From: Prostheceraeus crozeri
Taxonomy: Eukaryota > Platyhelminthes > Polycladida > Euryleptidae
Assembly: GCA_907163375.1 (NCBI GenBank)
Contig: CAJQUW010009087.1
Location: forward strand, 62,001-126,000
Length of the DNA: 64,000 nt
Reading direction: 5' to 3'
Shown here: in pieces, positions 11,193 to 21,311 of the stretch
How positions within the stretch are numbered: position 1 is the stretch's first letter
Layout: every line of letters begins with the position of its first letter
Position numbers and translations under genes: made by a program
Notes under the pieces: model-generated
The model's database searches: none
Told to the model about the DNA's origin: nothing
The model's input: the letters and a program-made list of their open reading frames with translations, nothing else

Positions 11193-12359
11193 ATGGCAAA
11201 TGATAAGAAACGAAAATTCCACATCAAAATGTGTGTGTGCGGTCGAATAAATCGCAGTGGGGACGCCAAGGCGCATGTCAAGAAGGCGGGCACTGACCAC
11301 ATGATTATCCTGAATAGGGTTGCGTGTGTAAAGTGTAGAGTGTTGAAGGGTGATGAGGATGAGGCGCGTTTTTACAGAGTGCATGCTGACTGTAGTGGAG
11401 GTTTGGTGAATGACTTCGGATTCACGCATTCGATTGTTGAAGAGAGGGAGCGAATGTTGGCGATAGAGCGAGACGGCAAGGTGGAGAATGTTGTTGAGAA
11501 TGATAAGTTGGCGAGAGCAGTTGCTTCGTTGGAGGCTGAGATTGGGCGAAAGAGAGTGCTTGAGAGTGATGATGAGGATGATGTGGATTTAGATAGGGAG
11601 AGTGTGAGGAAGCGTGTGAGGAAGTTGAGCTCTTCGTCGTCGGAGGTGTCAAACATTGTCATCACCGACCCCCCGCAGAGCTCATCTTCCCCCAAAAGTG
11701 AAGAGTGGTGGGATTCGTATGCAGTCGGCGAGGTGGTTGAAGGATGAAGAGAAGAAGCATGTATCGCAGCAGATGGCGCATGATTTGTTGGTAAAAAAGT
11801 ATGAGAGTTTGAAGAAGGTGAAGGATGAAGTCGTGAAGGAGTTGGATGAGTTGAAAAAGAAGGACTGAAGTCGAAGGAGGTAGCGGATGAGAATATTAGA
11901 ATGAGGCGTAGTGTGACTGATTTGAAGAATAAGACGCGAGAGTTGGAAGAGAAGAATGATGACTGTGAGAAGAGGGCGAATGCTACGGAGAGAAGAATGA
12001 GCGATGCAGAAGCGAAGTTTGAGGAGATGACGAAGGAGATGAGTGTGTTGAGAGCGAGGAATGTTGAGTTGGAGAGGAATGTGGCTCGGCGGGGTCATGA
12101 GAGGCAGGCGTTTGAGAAGTTGGAGCGCATGAGGGATGAGTGGAATCGTGTGAATGAGGATAGGTTGTTTGAGTTTCACATCCCTATTCGGGATAATCAT
12201 TTGGACGGTGAAGTACTCGTCAACCGCAGTCTCGACGAGTCAATAATTTGTTACAACGGCCATCCGACCAAGAAATGTCTGCATGCCACCCTGAGAATGC
12301 GCGGCCATTTACACAAATTCTCTGTTGGGAAGCGCGCGAGACTACCTAAGGATGGGTAA
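11193..12359 (+). CDS. Cysteine-motif plus coiled-coil protein region of the outer Polinton
   Basis: The ATG follows a candidate acceptor. The first open block (from 11193) begins with a lysine-rich segment. It then has CVCG and CVKC pairs (about residues 14-50) that could bind zinc, an acidic patch (ESDDEDDVDLD) and a serine run. Later blocks up to 12359 are long charged heptad-type helices (KKYESLKKVKDEVVKELDELKKK and similar), so a coiled coil is likely. The plus strand is strikingly purine-rich here. I recognise no family. It is the gene nearest the left TIR and may be a regulator or structural factor. Function unknown. Confidence 0.5.
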
Positions 12360-12460
12360 CTTGGTAAGTGAAAAGTAAATAAGATAGTATATCCTATTCT
12401 AATACATATCATTTTCATTGCAGATCTTTGCCCGCCTTCACCACCCCATCACGTTACTCC

Positions 12461-12599
12461 CGAGAACGAACCATCGGCTCTCTTCAGGGCCACCTAGGGG
12501 CAAGACATGATAGAACCTCCACGCGGTTTGCCCTGGGCAGTCTTCAGACTGGCGAATACTATCATTAAGTTGAATCTGCTATCAGTCAACTTGAACGTT
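12461..12599 (+). repeat. Promoter-like cassette, copy 1 of 3 (139 bp)
   Basis: It begins CGAGAACGAACCATCGGCTC and ends TCAACTTGAACGTT. Copies at 12937-13075 and 13460-13598 are nearly identical. Near the end the arms AAGTTGA and TCAACTT flank ATCTGCTATCAG, giving a hairpin or dyad operator. A TATA box follows 18 bp downstream and a small gene starts at 12656. Confidence 0.75.
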
Positions 12600-12616
12600 G
12601 CGTCGCGTTAGAGGGG

Positions 12617-12624
12617 TATATAAA
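12617..12624 (+). promoter_or_regulatory. TATA box of the 12656 gene
   Basis: TATATAAA lies 32 bp upstream of the ATG at 12656, so transcription would start just before the coding region. It stands directly after cassette copy 1. Confidence 0.6.
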
Positions 12625-12655
12625 CCACTACCTCTCATTTCATTTCATTTCAATC

Positions 12656-12922
12656 ATGCACACGCCGAACAGTCAAGTCAGCTCTCCTCGCGGACCGCAG
12701 TTAAGGCCGCGAAATTTATTTGAGGAATTTGTCAGACTAGAGGAGCAAGACAGAGTCCACAATAATCTTGCTCGGATTGGCAATCCGATGACAGCAACTG
12801 TTGTCAATCCAACGGAATGGCGCTACATTCCACTTTTCAGCCACGTGCCAATTAGCGTGGAAGTCGACAGTGCTACCAAAGAGAGAGTCAAAGACTCTCT
12901 CAGCAGAATTGGTAGGCTGTAA
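12656..12922 (+). CDS. Small unknown protein of the outer Polinton (88 aa)
   Basis: This is a single-exon frame starting MHTPNSQVSSPRGPQLRPRN, with a hydrophilic, proline- and arginine-rich N-terminus. It is followed by LFEEFVRLEEQDRVHNNLAR and a C-terminal half containing TEWRYIPLFSHVPISVEVD. There is no signal peptide or membrane segment and I recognise no family. A TATA box and cassette copy 1 lie immediately upstream. Cassette copy 2 begins 14 bp after the stop, so gene and promoter form a compact unit. Confidence 0.5.
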   Translation: MHTPNSQVSSPRGPQLRPRNLFEEFVRLEEQDRVHNNLARIGNPMTATVVNPTEWRYIPLFSHVPISVEVDSATKERVKDSLSRIGRL

Positions 12923-12936
12923 GATGACGTTAATCC

Positions 12937-13075
12937 CGAGAACGAACCACCGGCTCTCTTAAGGGCCACCATGGGGCAAGATTTGATAGAACCTCCTCGC
13001 GGTTTGCCCTGGGCAGTCTTCAGACTGGCGAATACTATCATTAAGTTGAATCTGCTATCAGTCAACTTGAACGTT
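12937..13075 (+). repeat. Promoter-like cassette, copy 2 of 3 (139 bp)
   Basis: This is a near-identical copy of 12461-12599 including the AAGTTGA/TCAACTT dyad. It is followed at 13141 by a TATA box and at 13189 by a second small gene. Confidence 0.75.
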
Positions 13076-13140
13076 ATGCAGTCGATTGCTATCCCTGAAG
13101 CATTCTGATTCGCTGTTGAGCAATTCATTGTTGAGAACCC

Positions 13141-13148
13141 TATATAAG
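13141..13148 (+). promoter_or_regulatory. TATA box of the 13189 gene
   Basis: TATATAAG lies 41 bp upstream of the ATG at 13189, in the same order (cassette, TATA, gene) as the preceding unit. Confidence 0.55.
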
Positions 13149-13188
13149 CCAGAAGATTGTAGCGCTTCTCATTCAATTTTAAGTCACG

Positions 13189-13443
13189 ATGGAAGCAACA
13201 TCTGCTAGCACCATTCCCGTCTTCATCGATGAAGACAACGCCATTCCCGACTTCATCATCCTCGACGAGTGGGATGAAGAGGATGAGAAGAAGGGGAAGA
13301 TTAAGAAGATCATTTGGACGGATGAGGTGTGGACTCCGAATACCACTCGCATCCGAAAGGTGCCAGATGCACGAGCACGACCTAGGCGGTATAGGGTCTA
13401 TGAGAACCTAATCGTCATACCCATTGACTATTCAAGCCAATAG
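13189..13443 (+). CDS. Small acidic/basic protein of the outer Polinton (84 aa)
   Basis: The frame opens MEATSASTIPVFIDEDNAIP. It has a strongly acidic centre (DEWDEEDEKKGK), then KKIIWTDEVWTPNTTRIRK and an arginine-rich RARPRRYRVYENL tail. No family is recognised. Its upstream TATA box and cassette match those of the 12656 gene, suggesting co-regulation. The protein could be a DNA- or protein-binding factor from its charge pattern; that is only a guess. Confidence 0.5.
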   Translation: MEATSASTIPVFIDEDNAIPDFIILDEWDEEDEKKGKIKKIIWTDEVWTPNTTRIRKVPDARARPRRYRVYENLIVIPIDYSSQ

Positions 13444-13459
13444 TCAACTTAATTGACAC

Positions 13460-13598
13460 CGAGAACGAACCATCGGCTCTCTTAAGGGACACCATGGGGC
13501 AAGACATGATAGAACCTCCACGCGGTTTGCCCTAAACAGTCTTCGGACTGGCGAATACTATCATTAAGTTGAATCTGCTATCAGTCAACTTGAACGTT
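13460..13598 (+). repeat. Promoter-like cassette, copy 3 of 3 (139 bp)
   Basis: Third copy of the cassette. Unlike the first two it is not followed by a clear TATA box or a convincing gene; 13600-14190 has only short frames. Confidence 0.7.
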
Positions 13599-14192
13599 GC
13601 AAATGAAGTTCGGTGTAATACTTCCTTTCGACGGGCGTTCCTGTAAAGGGCGGCGGTGAAACCCGTAGCTATGTATACCGCAAGGGACATTCGGCAATGG
13701 TCAATCTTGTTTAACCTCTCTGCGTCATGTTTGCAAGTGATTGCCTCTGTCTCAACGTAGTATGCATTCGCGCCAGGGCGACATTTAGCCAACTGTCGAA
13801 GTTTGCCTAAAACTTTCCATTGCATACGTTATGAGAACCATGAGTTCTACCTGTCTCTATCAATGAGACGAATTGATGAATGGAATGAAATGGGAGGACA
13901 CTCACGCGCCACACGCAACATAACACACTTCTCTCTTCCGTAGTCTAACAAGCTCTTTACACATGGATGGCAGTCGATTGCTATCCCTGTATCAGAAGTG
14001 TAAGCTATCGTAATTTTATTTGACACTATTTCATCTACCATCATCGCCCATATGAAATGTTTTAAGATTTACAAGTTAGACTAAGCGTGCTACTATTTCC
14101 AAATGAAAAAGTATACATGGTTAAATCATCCACTGAAGCCCCATTCAAGTAAGTCAGTATGAAAGCAAAGATAATACGAAATAAAAATTTAT
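13599..14192. other. Gap after cassette 3
   Basis: No convincing gene. A 17-base segment, GTCGATTGCTATCCCTG, occurs both at about 13080 and at about 13974, so part of this gap is another partial repeat of the cassette region. Confidence 0.4.
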
Positions 14193-14323
14193 TATGGCAT
14201 GTATTTCAAAAGGTCTTCATCGTCAATATCGTCCCAGAGTCTGGCTTCACATAGATAACAAAAACAGTTCACTTGCTTCAATCGTTCTTCCACTGCGAGC
14301 CTCACTTTGTCGATATACTCCCA

Positions 14324-14605
14324 CTACGCCATAGTTCGTGGCTGGGAGTTAGGGGTGTACCATTCCCATAATTGGTGGAGGAATTTGGTGCTGGTGATCT
14401 CCATCACATCGTCAGTATCGTACTGGAGATACTTCCACCTCACGCCTGTGAAGTCGGGACAATCCTTCTCACATACACTCTCTTCGTTGTCCGCTGGTAA
14501 TAACACCTTCTCTACCTTCGTTGGAGCGTTTGGTGCAACGAGCGCCTTTGGTGTTGAGGATGGAGAAGAGAATTTTGTGTTTGGTGTTGTCGGAGGGCTT
14601 GTCAT
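14324..14605 (-). CDS. Unknown small minus-strand protein of the outer Polinton
   Basis: A 93-codon frame starts MTSPPTTPNTKFSSPSSTPK (low complexity). It is followed by SVCEKDCPDFTGVRWKYLQYDTDDV and FLHQLWEWYTPNS, which look like folded protein. Similar coding-like sequence continues to about 14193, where TAATAAATTTTTATT gives a poly(A)-type signal. The gene is divergent from the PolB gene, which starts about 275 bp to the right. No family is recognised. Confidence 0.4.
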   Translation of the reverse strand: MTSPPTTPNTKFSSPSSTPKALVAPNAPTKVEKVLLPADNEESVCEKDCPDFTGVRWKYLQYDTDDVMEITSTKFLHQLWEWYTPNSQPRTMA

Positions 14606-14750
14606 GTTGACTGTGAATAATAACTTTGAAATGTTTTCTAATTCTTAAGTATCAACAAGCAACCAATCAGAATGAACAGCCAATGAATGATGAATATGAA
14701 AGTATGTATGTAAAGTGACATTCGTGTCATTTCACTCTGTCTTTGTGACA

Positions 14751-14756
14751 TATAAG
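14751..14756 (+). promoter_or_regulatory. Possible TATA box upstream of PolB
   Basis: TATAAG within GACATATAAGTG lies about 130 bp upstream of the candidate leader ATG at 14880. Weak on its own. Confidence 0.3.
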
Positions 14757-14879
14757 TGAAGTGTTCTCTGGCGAATTCTATATTTGAGGCGTACAAGTGA
14801 ACTGCTCTCTCGTGAATTCCAAATTTGAGTGAAGTCTCAATCTTGTTGAAGTATCAACCTTAAACTTGATTTCATTGAA

Positions 14880-14949
14880 ATGGTAAGTTGAAAATTTCTT
14901 CACTCATCTCCCTCAAACGTGTGGCTAATAGCATCTTCCTCAATTTCAG
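14880..14949 (+). other. One-codon leader exon and 67-bp intron ahead of PolB
   Basis: ATG (14880-14882) is followed at once by GTAAGT. A pyrimidine-rich stretch then ends in TTTCAG at 14949, and the next exon opens GCATCAACTTC. The same arrangement, with an intron of exactly the same length, precedes the gene at the other end of the element (47776-47845, minus strand). Confidence 0.5.
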
Positions 14950-15120
14950 GCATCAACTTCATCACCAACGCCCTCCCTTCTCGAGGAAAGTTTAGAGTTG
15001 TTGAGTCAAAGTAGGTTGTAACAATACACTGAGACTTGAACAGAGATGATAGAATGATTTCTCTTTCAGGTGATGTGAGTTCCAGCTCAGGACTCTCGTG
15101 ACAAGGCAACGAGTGGGAAT

Positions 15121-18100
15121 GTGCCGACTGCGGACATATGTTTACAAGGAAGCACAGTCTCCTTCGACACATCAAACAACGTGTGTGTCAACGCAAAGTG
15201 GCGTCAATCTCCGGAGGTCAAGTTGATTCTGACGATGACATCTCCTTTCCTTGCGATTTGTGCCCTCTTTCTTTTGATAGTCACTTTCAGCGATCTTCGC
15301 ACAGACTTCAACACACACATGCAAATGATCACTACACCAACGGTAGCTCTACCATCTCCCTCATTAATGTTTCACATAATAATTTAGTACGCGACTACTG
15401 CATGGAGTCCAATACTCAAATAGTAGATTTTCCTGAGTGGCTCCTTCAAAATTCTAACATTATCGAAGCGCTCTTCAACAATTTAGACAATTTTAGAATG
15501 AAGGCGCTCATCTACCTTGAACTAAAATATATTAAGATAGATTTTCAAACGGTCAAGTGACGGAGAGAATACAGTTTCATGTTCCTTCCTCTTCCGCAAC
15601 CGAAGTTGTAGACTGCGAGTCTTGGTTAAATTTTCACATTCAATGTTTAAAATCAAATGTAGATAAATTCAATCAACGCGACAGCGCTCTCATTTTTGAT
15701 GGTGTGGACTCAGCCATATTCAAAATTTCCCTATTAGAAAGTCATGCAGCTCGAGGCACATTTAAACTACCAAAAACGTTGTATAATAAGAAAGCTGTCA
15801 TCAATGCCGATTGTAAATCACAGTGTTTCAAATATGCAGTCCTATCCATCCTTCACTATAATGATATCAACGCGAATCGAAATCATACCTATAGCTATAG
15901 ACAGTGGGAGGATGAACTAGACTTTGAAGGTTGTGATAGTAACAACATGAAAATCAAAGATGTAGAAACGTTCGAAAAACATAATCAGATTAAAATTGTC
16001 GTTCACGTGTGGGAGAAGGGGTTGAAGGTTGCCCGCTATAATTCACGTTCAACTTGTTATGAACGTGTAGTCAACCTCTTATTAGTAAAACAAGATGATA
16101 GCGAGGAATGGCACTACTGTGGTATTCCCAAAATCTCTCGCTTGTACACTCACTTGGGGCACTCTAAAAGAGGTGAACACTTTGTATGCGACCGCTGCAT
16201 CCGCTCCTTTTGGAGTAAAGATAAATTTGAAACTCACTATGAATGGTGCAAGCGAGGTAAATTACAAATGGAACGTATGCCCAAAGATGAAATATTTTCA
16301 CATAGGGATAATGGTGACGAATTAAGTCCCCTGCGTGTCATTTACGCAGACATAGAATGCTACATTGATGATATCATCCACAAGCCAGCAGCCATATCCT
16401 GCTATGAAGTATGGCATGACCACTCTAGGAATAGGCAAAACAAAATGCATACTTGGCAAGGTGAAGATTGTATTTCAAAATTTCTAGAATTTCTCGATAA
16501 AGCTGCTAAATTTCAACAATCATATGATTCCCAATTGCAGCGTAAGTCACTACATATGTCAGATGAAGACAAACAAAAATTTGAAAGTTGCACATCGTGC
16601 CCTAAATGTCATAAAACGTTTGATGACGATAAAATTAAGAAAGTGCGTGATCATGATCACATCACTGGTAAATTTAGAAACGCACTCTGCTCCAAATGTC
16701 ATTTTTCATAACTTTAAGGGCTATGACAGTCATATGCTCATAAAAGGAGGGTTGAGCCAGATGAAATCGTGGCAGTTTAATGTAATAGCGCAAACGAGAG
16801 AAAAATTCATGGCAATGACAGCAAAAGTACCAGTAGATAAAACTAAAGAAAATAAGACAGTCTTCTTCGAAATAAAATTTTTAGATTCATTCCAATTCAT
16901 GTCAGCGTCACTAGCTTCTCTCGTTCGTAATCTCAAGTTTCTTCCCCATAGTCAAACTTTGAAGAAACACTATCCAAACTTAACGGATGAAATAATCACT
17001 CGCAAAGGAGTCTTTCCCTATGCGTATTTTAGCTCAATGTCTTAACTAAATGAAACAACCCTTCCTTCCATTGACAAATTCCAAAACGATTTGACGGGTC
17101 AAGATTGTCCAGTAGAGGACTATGAACATGCTCAAGAGGCATGGTTAAAATTTGATTGTAAAACGTTTGGCGATTTATGATAGAATTAGATGTCATTTTG
17201 CTGGCTGATGTCTTTCAGGAATTTCGACGAGTGGCATTAGAAGAAGACAAATTAGATCCTGTCCACTTTGTCAGTCTACCAGCCATGTCCGTTAAATCAG
17301 CCTTTAAAATGACTGGTGAGACCATTCATCTCTTACAAGACCCGGAGATGTATAACATATTTGAGCGCGGAATACGCGTGGTCTCACATTTGTGAATAAA
17401 CATCACATAAAATCTAAAACAGTAGGTAATGATCATATCCACCTAAAGTACCATGACCAAAATAATTTATATGGCAGTTCACTGTCTAAACCACTACCTC
17501 ACTCCGAGTTTAGTTGTTCAAATCAAGATGAGCTTGCGTATTACTCCAACCCTTCAAACATTCTGAAGATTCCAGATGAAGGTGATTGGGGATATTATTT
17601 TGAAGTGGATTTGATTTATCCAAATAGTATTAAAAATAAAACTGCTGATTTCCCACTCGCACCTGAGTCTGGTGAAGTGACTGAAGATATGTTTTCACCA
17701 TTCATGTCACAATTTCATAATAACTTAACAGAGTGTGGACAGCCAAGGTACAAACCATGCCGCAAACTTTTGGTCACCCAATATGATAAGAAAAATTATC
17801 TCGTACACTTCTGCATACTAAAATTCTATTTAGAAATGGGCATGCTTCTAAAGTCAGTTCACCGCATTATCAAATTTAGACAGAAAGCCTTCCTCAAACC
17901 CTACATAGATAGTAACAGTCAAAAACGTGCACTCGCCCAAAATAATTTTGAAAAGGATTTTTATAAATATAAGAATAACAGTCTTTTCGGAAAGACCATG
18001 GAGGATGTTAGAAAACGTATGAACTACAAACCAGTCGTTGATGAACAAAAATATCACAAATTGACCTCATCACCTCTTTTCATTGATAGAGACATCATTG

Positions 18101-18804
18101 ATGAGGATCCTGTAGGTGTTAAAATGATAAAATCAGAAGTTGGGTTGTGCAAACCCATCTATATTGGGCAAGCCGTTTTAGATTATTCCAAGCTTGAAAT
18201 GTATCAACTCTTCTACAAAATATTAAAACCATGCCCTCCCGTAAAAGAGGTTCGCTTGCTGGGTGGTGATACAGATAGTTTCTTTTTAGGAATTACCACT
18301 CAAAAAGATTTAAATTTTAATGAAGTAGGCAAGTCATTAGAAAAATATTTCGACACATCTAACTACAATCCCACTCATCCACTCTATTCCATACAGAATA
18401 AAGCCAAACTTGGTTGTTTTAAGGATGAAACAGCAGGAAAGGAAATAGATGAAATGATTCTCCTCCGTCCTAAAATGTATTCCATGAAATTAAAAGAATG
18501 TGCAGATAGTATTAAGCGTGCTAAAGGTATATCAAAATCCATTGTTCACAAAATGAAACATCGGTCCTATAAGAAGGCCTATAAAAATAAAACTATAACG
18601 TTTGTCAATATGACAATCTTAAAATCTCAAGTTCATACTGTGAAAACGCACACGTTCAAGAAACGAGCGCTTTCAGCATGGGAGGATAAGAGGTGTTGGA
18701 TAGGACATAACACATCTCTTCCACATGGACATCCTGACACAAACATACCTCCACCCAAAAGAATAAAACTCACGCTACCACATTCAGGAGATGTATTGAC
18801 ATAA
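15121..18804 (+). pseudogene. Protein-primed family B DNA polymerase of the outer Polinton (fossil)
   Basis: This polymerase copies the linear element from its TIRs using a protein primer. The N-terminus has C2H2-type zinc fingers (CADCGHMFTRKHSLLRHIK; CDLCPLSFDSH; later CDRCIRSFWSKDKFETH). An HDHITG segment and a CSKC pair follow. The 3'-5' exonuclease motif I is seen as YADIECY. Polymerase motif A appears as NLYGSSLSKPLP, motif B as NNSLFGKTMEDVRKR and motif C as GGDTDSFFLG. The gene is broken in several places but all main motifs remain. It stands to the right of a possible spliced leader. Confidence 0.9.
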
Positions 18805-18982
18805 TCAACTTTAACTCAGTATTTTGATGTTGCTTTTTGTAGATATACATGGTTGTTTTATGTATCGATTGAGATCGTTTCTTCCTTGTGAAGATATGCC
18901 TACAGTCTGCCCATTCCCCTATATCTGTGAAAAGACTTTTTCATACACATATTTTTATTTCAATAAACATATCACAATGACT

Positions 18983-19492
18983 TCACTTTGTTTTCCGAAA
19001 CACTAAAGTTACGAGGGATTTAGTATCTTTCACATGGATGCACTCTTGTAAACCATTGGTAATTTTGATAGCAATAGAGGGTATAGTTTGTTTGACGACG
19101 GGATGATAGAAAATAGATTGAAACATCTTCTCGACTATTCCATATGAAGCGTCTTTATCATGAATGAAATCGCGTAAAATGTATTCTTTTTTCTCACCAA
19201 CAGAAATAGGAAGAATCAAATCACTTTGAATGCAAAGGTGCTGTTCATGTTTATCAAGTGTCATTGGTGATTCTATACCAATCGTATGCGCAGCAGTAAA
19301 CACAGTTTGTAGCATTGAAAAACCAAAGAGTTTTTTCAAATTTTTACTCAATTGACATTGAATGTCATCACCCAGTTTCAGAACAACGCGTTGATTTTCA
19401 ATTGAAAACGAAATGTGGTGTGTCTTTACATCATATTTACTTTTCATCACATGCTTCAACTTCTGTTGTATATAAGGATTTACTACATGAAT
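18983..19492 (-). pseudogene. Penton-like gene of the outer Polinton, part left of the inner insertion
   Basis: Minus-strand coding sequence resembles the C-terminal half of the penton-like gene at 37611-38837: KKLFGFSMLQTVFTAAHTIG, HLCIQSDLILPISVGEKKEY, then a C-terminal IKITNGLQECIHVKDTKSL and LVFRKTK. This is the common ending of Polinton penton (minor capsid) proteins. The right-hand part of the same gene lies at 36567-37094, so the inner Polinton inserted into this gene. Confidence 0.7.
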
Positions 19493-19498
19493 GAAGCC
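19493..19498. repeat. Left target-site duplication of the inner Polinton
   Basis: GAAGCC precedes the left TIR. GAAGCT follows the right TIR at 36561-36566, matching at five of six bases. Confidence 0.8.
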
Positions 19499-19990
19499 AG
19501 TAGTATATAGTGTGACATCCGGCGCGACGCTTCGCTTTGCTTCGCTTCGCTTGCGCCGGATGTCACACTTTTGCGGGTTTTTTCAAAAAATCAAAATTTC
19601 AAAAATTTAGGTAGACTTCAAATTTCACGTGGCCGAAGGCCGAAGGGGCGAAAATTTAGGTAGTGACGAATTTTCAAAAAAATCAAAATTTCAAAAATTT
19701 AGCCGGTCTCAAAATATCACGTAATCTCAAATTTGAGAATTACAATTTTCACCCTTAAAATCATGACCGTTCCAGGACACCGAAAATCATAAAAGTTAAG
19801 AATCCCAAATTTGAGAATTACAATTTTTACCTTGAAAATCATGACCGTTCCAGGACACCAAAAATCATAAAAGTTGAGAATTTCAAATTCATAAATTTTA
19901 TCCATCTTTCAGGTTTTTAAAATATAACATGTGACTAATAATATTTCTTTAAAAATGGAAGAAACAAAAGTGGATGAAACCGCAAGAATA
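19499..19990 (+). repeat. Left TIR of the inner Polinton
   Basis: It matches 36091-36560 inverted. The outermost 60 bp form a GC-rich palindrome (GGCGC...GCGCC around repeated GCTTC). Two 77-bp tandem units lie at 19730-19884 (each with ATCATGACCGTTCCAGGACA). The homology continues into an ATG at 19955 that opens a second copy of the gene start found at 36125. Confidence 0.88.
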
Positions 19991-20090
19991 TATCCTTCGT
20001 TATCTCAATTAAAAACAGGTGAAATGGTTCTCAATTATTATTAAGATTAGAGCATTATGATAAATTAAGAAGACGCAATTATTACTTAGT
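19955..20090 (+). pseudogene. Second copy of the start of the YPSL membrane-protein gene
   Basis: The first codons (ETARIYPSLS) and a later stretch (about 20030-20085) match the minus-strand gene starting at 36125 at the other end of the element. The gene's 5' part is therefore included in, or adjacent to, both TIRs. This copy is a remnant. Confidence 0.6.
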
Positions 20091-20255
20091 CATTCTTCGT
20101 TATTGTATGCTCAACATTATTTAAAGTACTACTTGTGTGAACTAGAAGATCATTGTAACTCATAAACTCAAAATTATTCAATGAACCCGTACACTGGCTG
20201 ATAATTGAAGAGAGAGAAACATCTAGCAGCTTTCCCCTAAAATTATCGTGTTATC

Positions 20256-20349
20256 TCTTGTCATTTCAATTTACTCATCGGTAAACTTTTGGCATTTCAA
20301 CTTACGCGTGCGTAAAAGTTTTGACATTTCAATTTACCCCTACGTAAAT
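20256..20349. repeat. Three direct repeats of about 30 bp with inner dyads
   Basis: Three consecutive units follow the pattern TTTTGACATTTCAATTTAC...GTAAA. Each ends in a short dyad such as TTACGCGTGCGTAA. They lie in the roughly 650-bp gene-free stretch between the left TIR and the protease. Possible protein-binding iterons; no direct evidence. Confidence 0.55.
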
Positions 20350-20813
20350 TATTTTCAGAATCTGTTTTCAAAATCCATTTGCAAAGTCTGTTTTCAAATT
20401 CAGTTTTAGAAATCGATTTGCAAAATTCATTTAGCGTTTGCCAAACACATACGGGTAGTAAAGTACTTCCCATTGTGAAGACATGAATAGATTAAGCACA
20501 TAAGAATGCATTGACAATAAAAGCAAATGACAATAAAATTCTTCTTGTGAACTCAGAACGCATAAACGCCGATATGCGGGTTAGTTGTTATGGCAATTTT
20601 AAACAATCATTTTAACGATGAAACATATTTTACAAATGAAGTTCATGAAGAAAATGGAAATATGTAAAACAATATAGATTAGAATAATTATAATACAATC
20701 ATTTCAAAAATCGAATAAGTAGTAAGGAAAGTCATCATTAGAGAACAGTTTTAAATCAATACCCCCTCCCTTCTGTCTTCTAGGGGTCCCTTAAGAAATT
20801 TTTTTATTATAAA

Positions 20814-21311
20814 ATGAGCAACATAAAGGAGTTTTTTAAATTATATGGAACGCAAACTACGACAAATTTCGGCCTAAAGAAAATCGCAAATGAATTAGGA
20901 ATAAAGAATTTTCATGTTCTAATGAGAGTCGAATTACAATTCCTAAAAAATAGGCCAACAGGAACCTTCAGTTCCCGGAACAAAGTTCAAACTGTAAATT
21001 TCATAACAAATCTTCATACGTCAGATGAAAAAGGTGTACATTGGTCAACAGGACAAAGAAATATAAACTGTTCTAATTATTAGTTTGACCGCCCGGAGGC
21101 TGAGAACTATTGGTTCGACTCATACGGACTTCCACCTACAAACGAAGTCAAAAAATTACTTGGCAATGGAATTTATAATACATTTCAAATTCAAAAACCA
21201 GGAACTACATATTGCGGTCAATTATGTCTTTATGTTTTATTTAAATTACAGGAAGGAGTACCATTTCTAGATATTATGTTAGAATTGAATAATAATGATA
21301 ATGATAATTAA
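20814..21311 (+). pseudogene. Adenain-like cysteine protease of the inner Polinton (fossil)
   Basis: The ATG at 20814 opens MSNIKEFFKLYGTQ. The family's catalytic histidine context is seen as GVHWSTGQ and the nucleophile context as YCGQLCLYVLFKLQ. This matches the adenovirus protease / Ulp1-type (C5/C48) fold used by Polintons to mature capsid proteins. The gene is on the plus strand and tail-to-tail with the integrase ORF, with which its end overlaps by a few bases. It is broken. Confidence 0.75.

Noticed and set aside
11372-11695. Minus-strand frames of 107 and 76 codons opposite the coiled-coil gene (also 11682-12200)
   Set aside because: The plus strand is purine-rich, which makes the opposite strand open. 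Products are serine/leucine/histidine-rich and without pattern.
18824-19006. 60-codon plus-strand frame after PolB
   Set aside because: It overlaps the end of the minus-strand penton-like gene and looks like 3' flank with a poly(A)-type signal.
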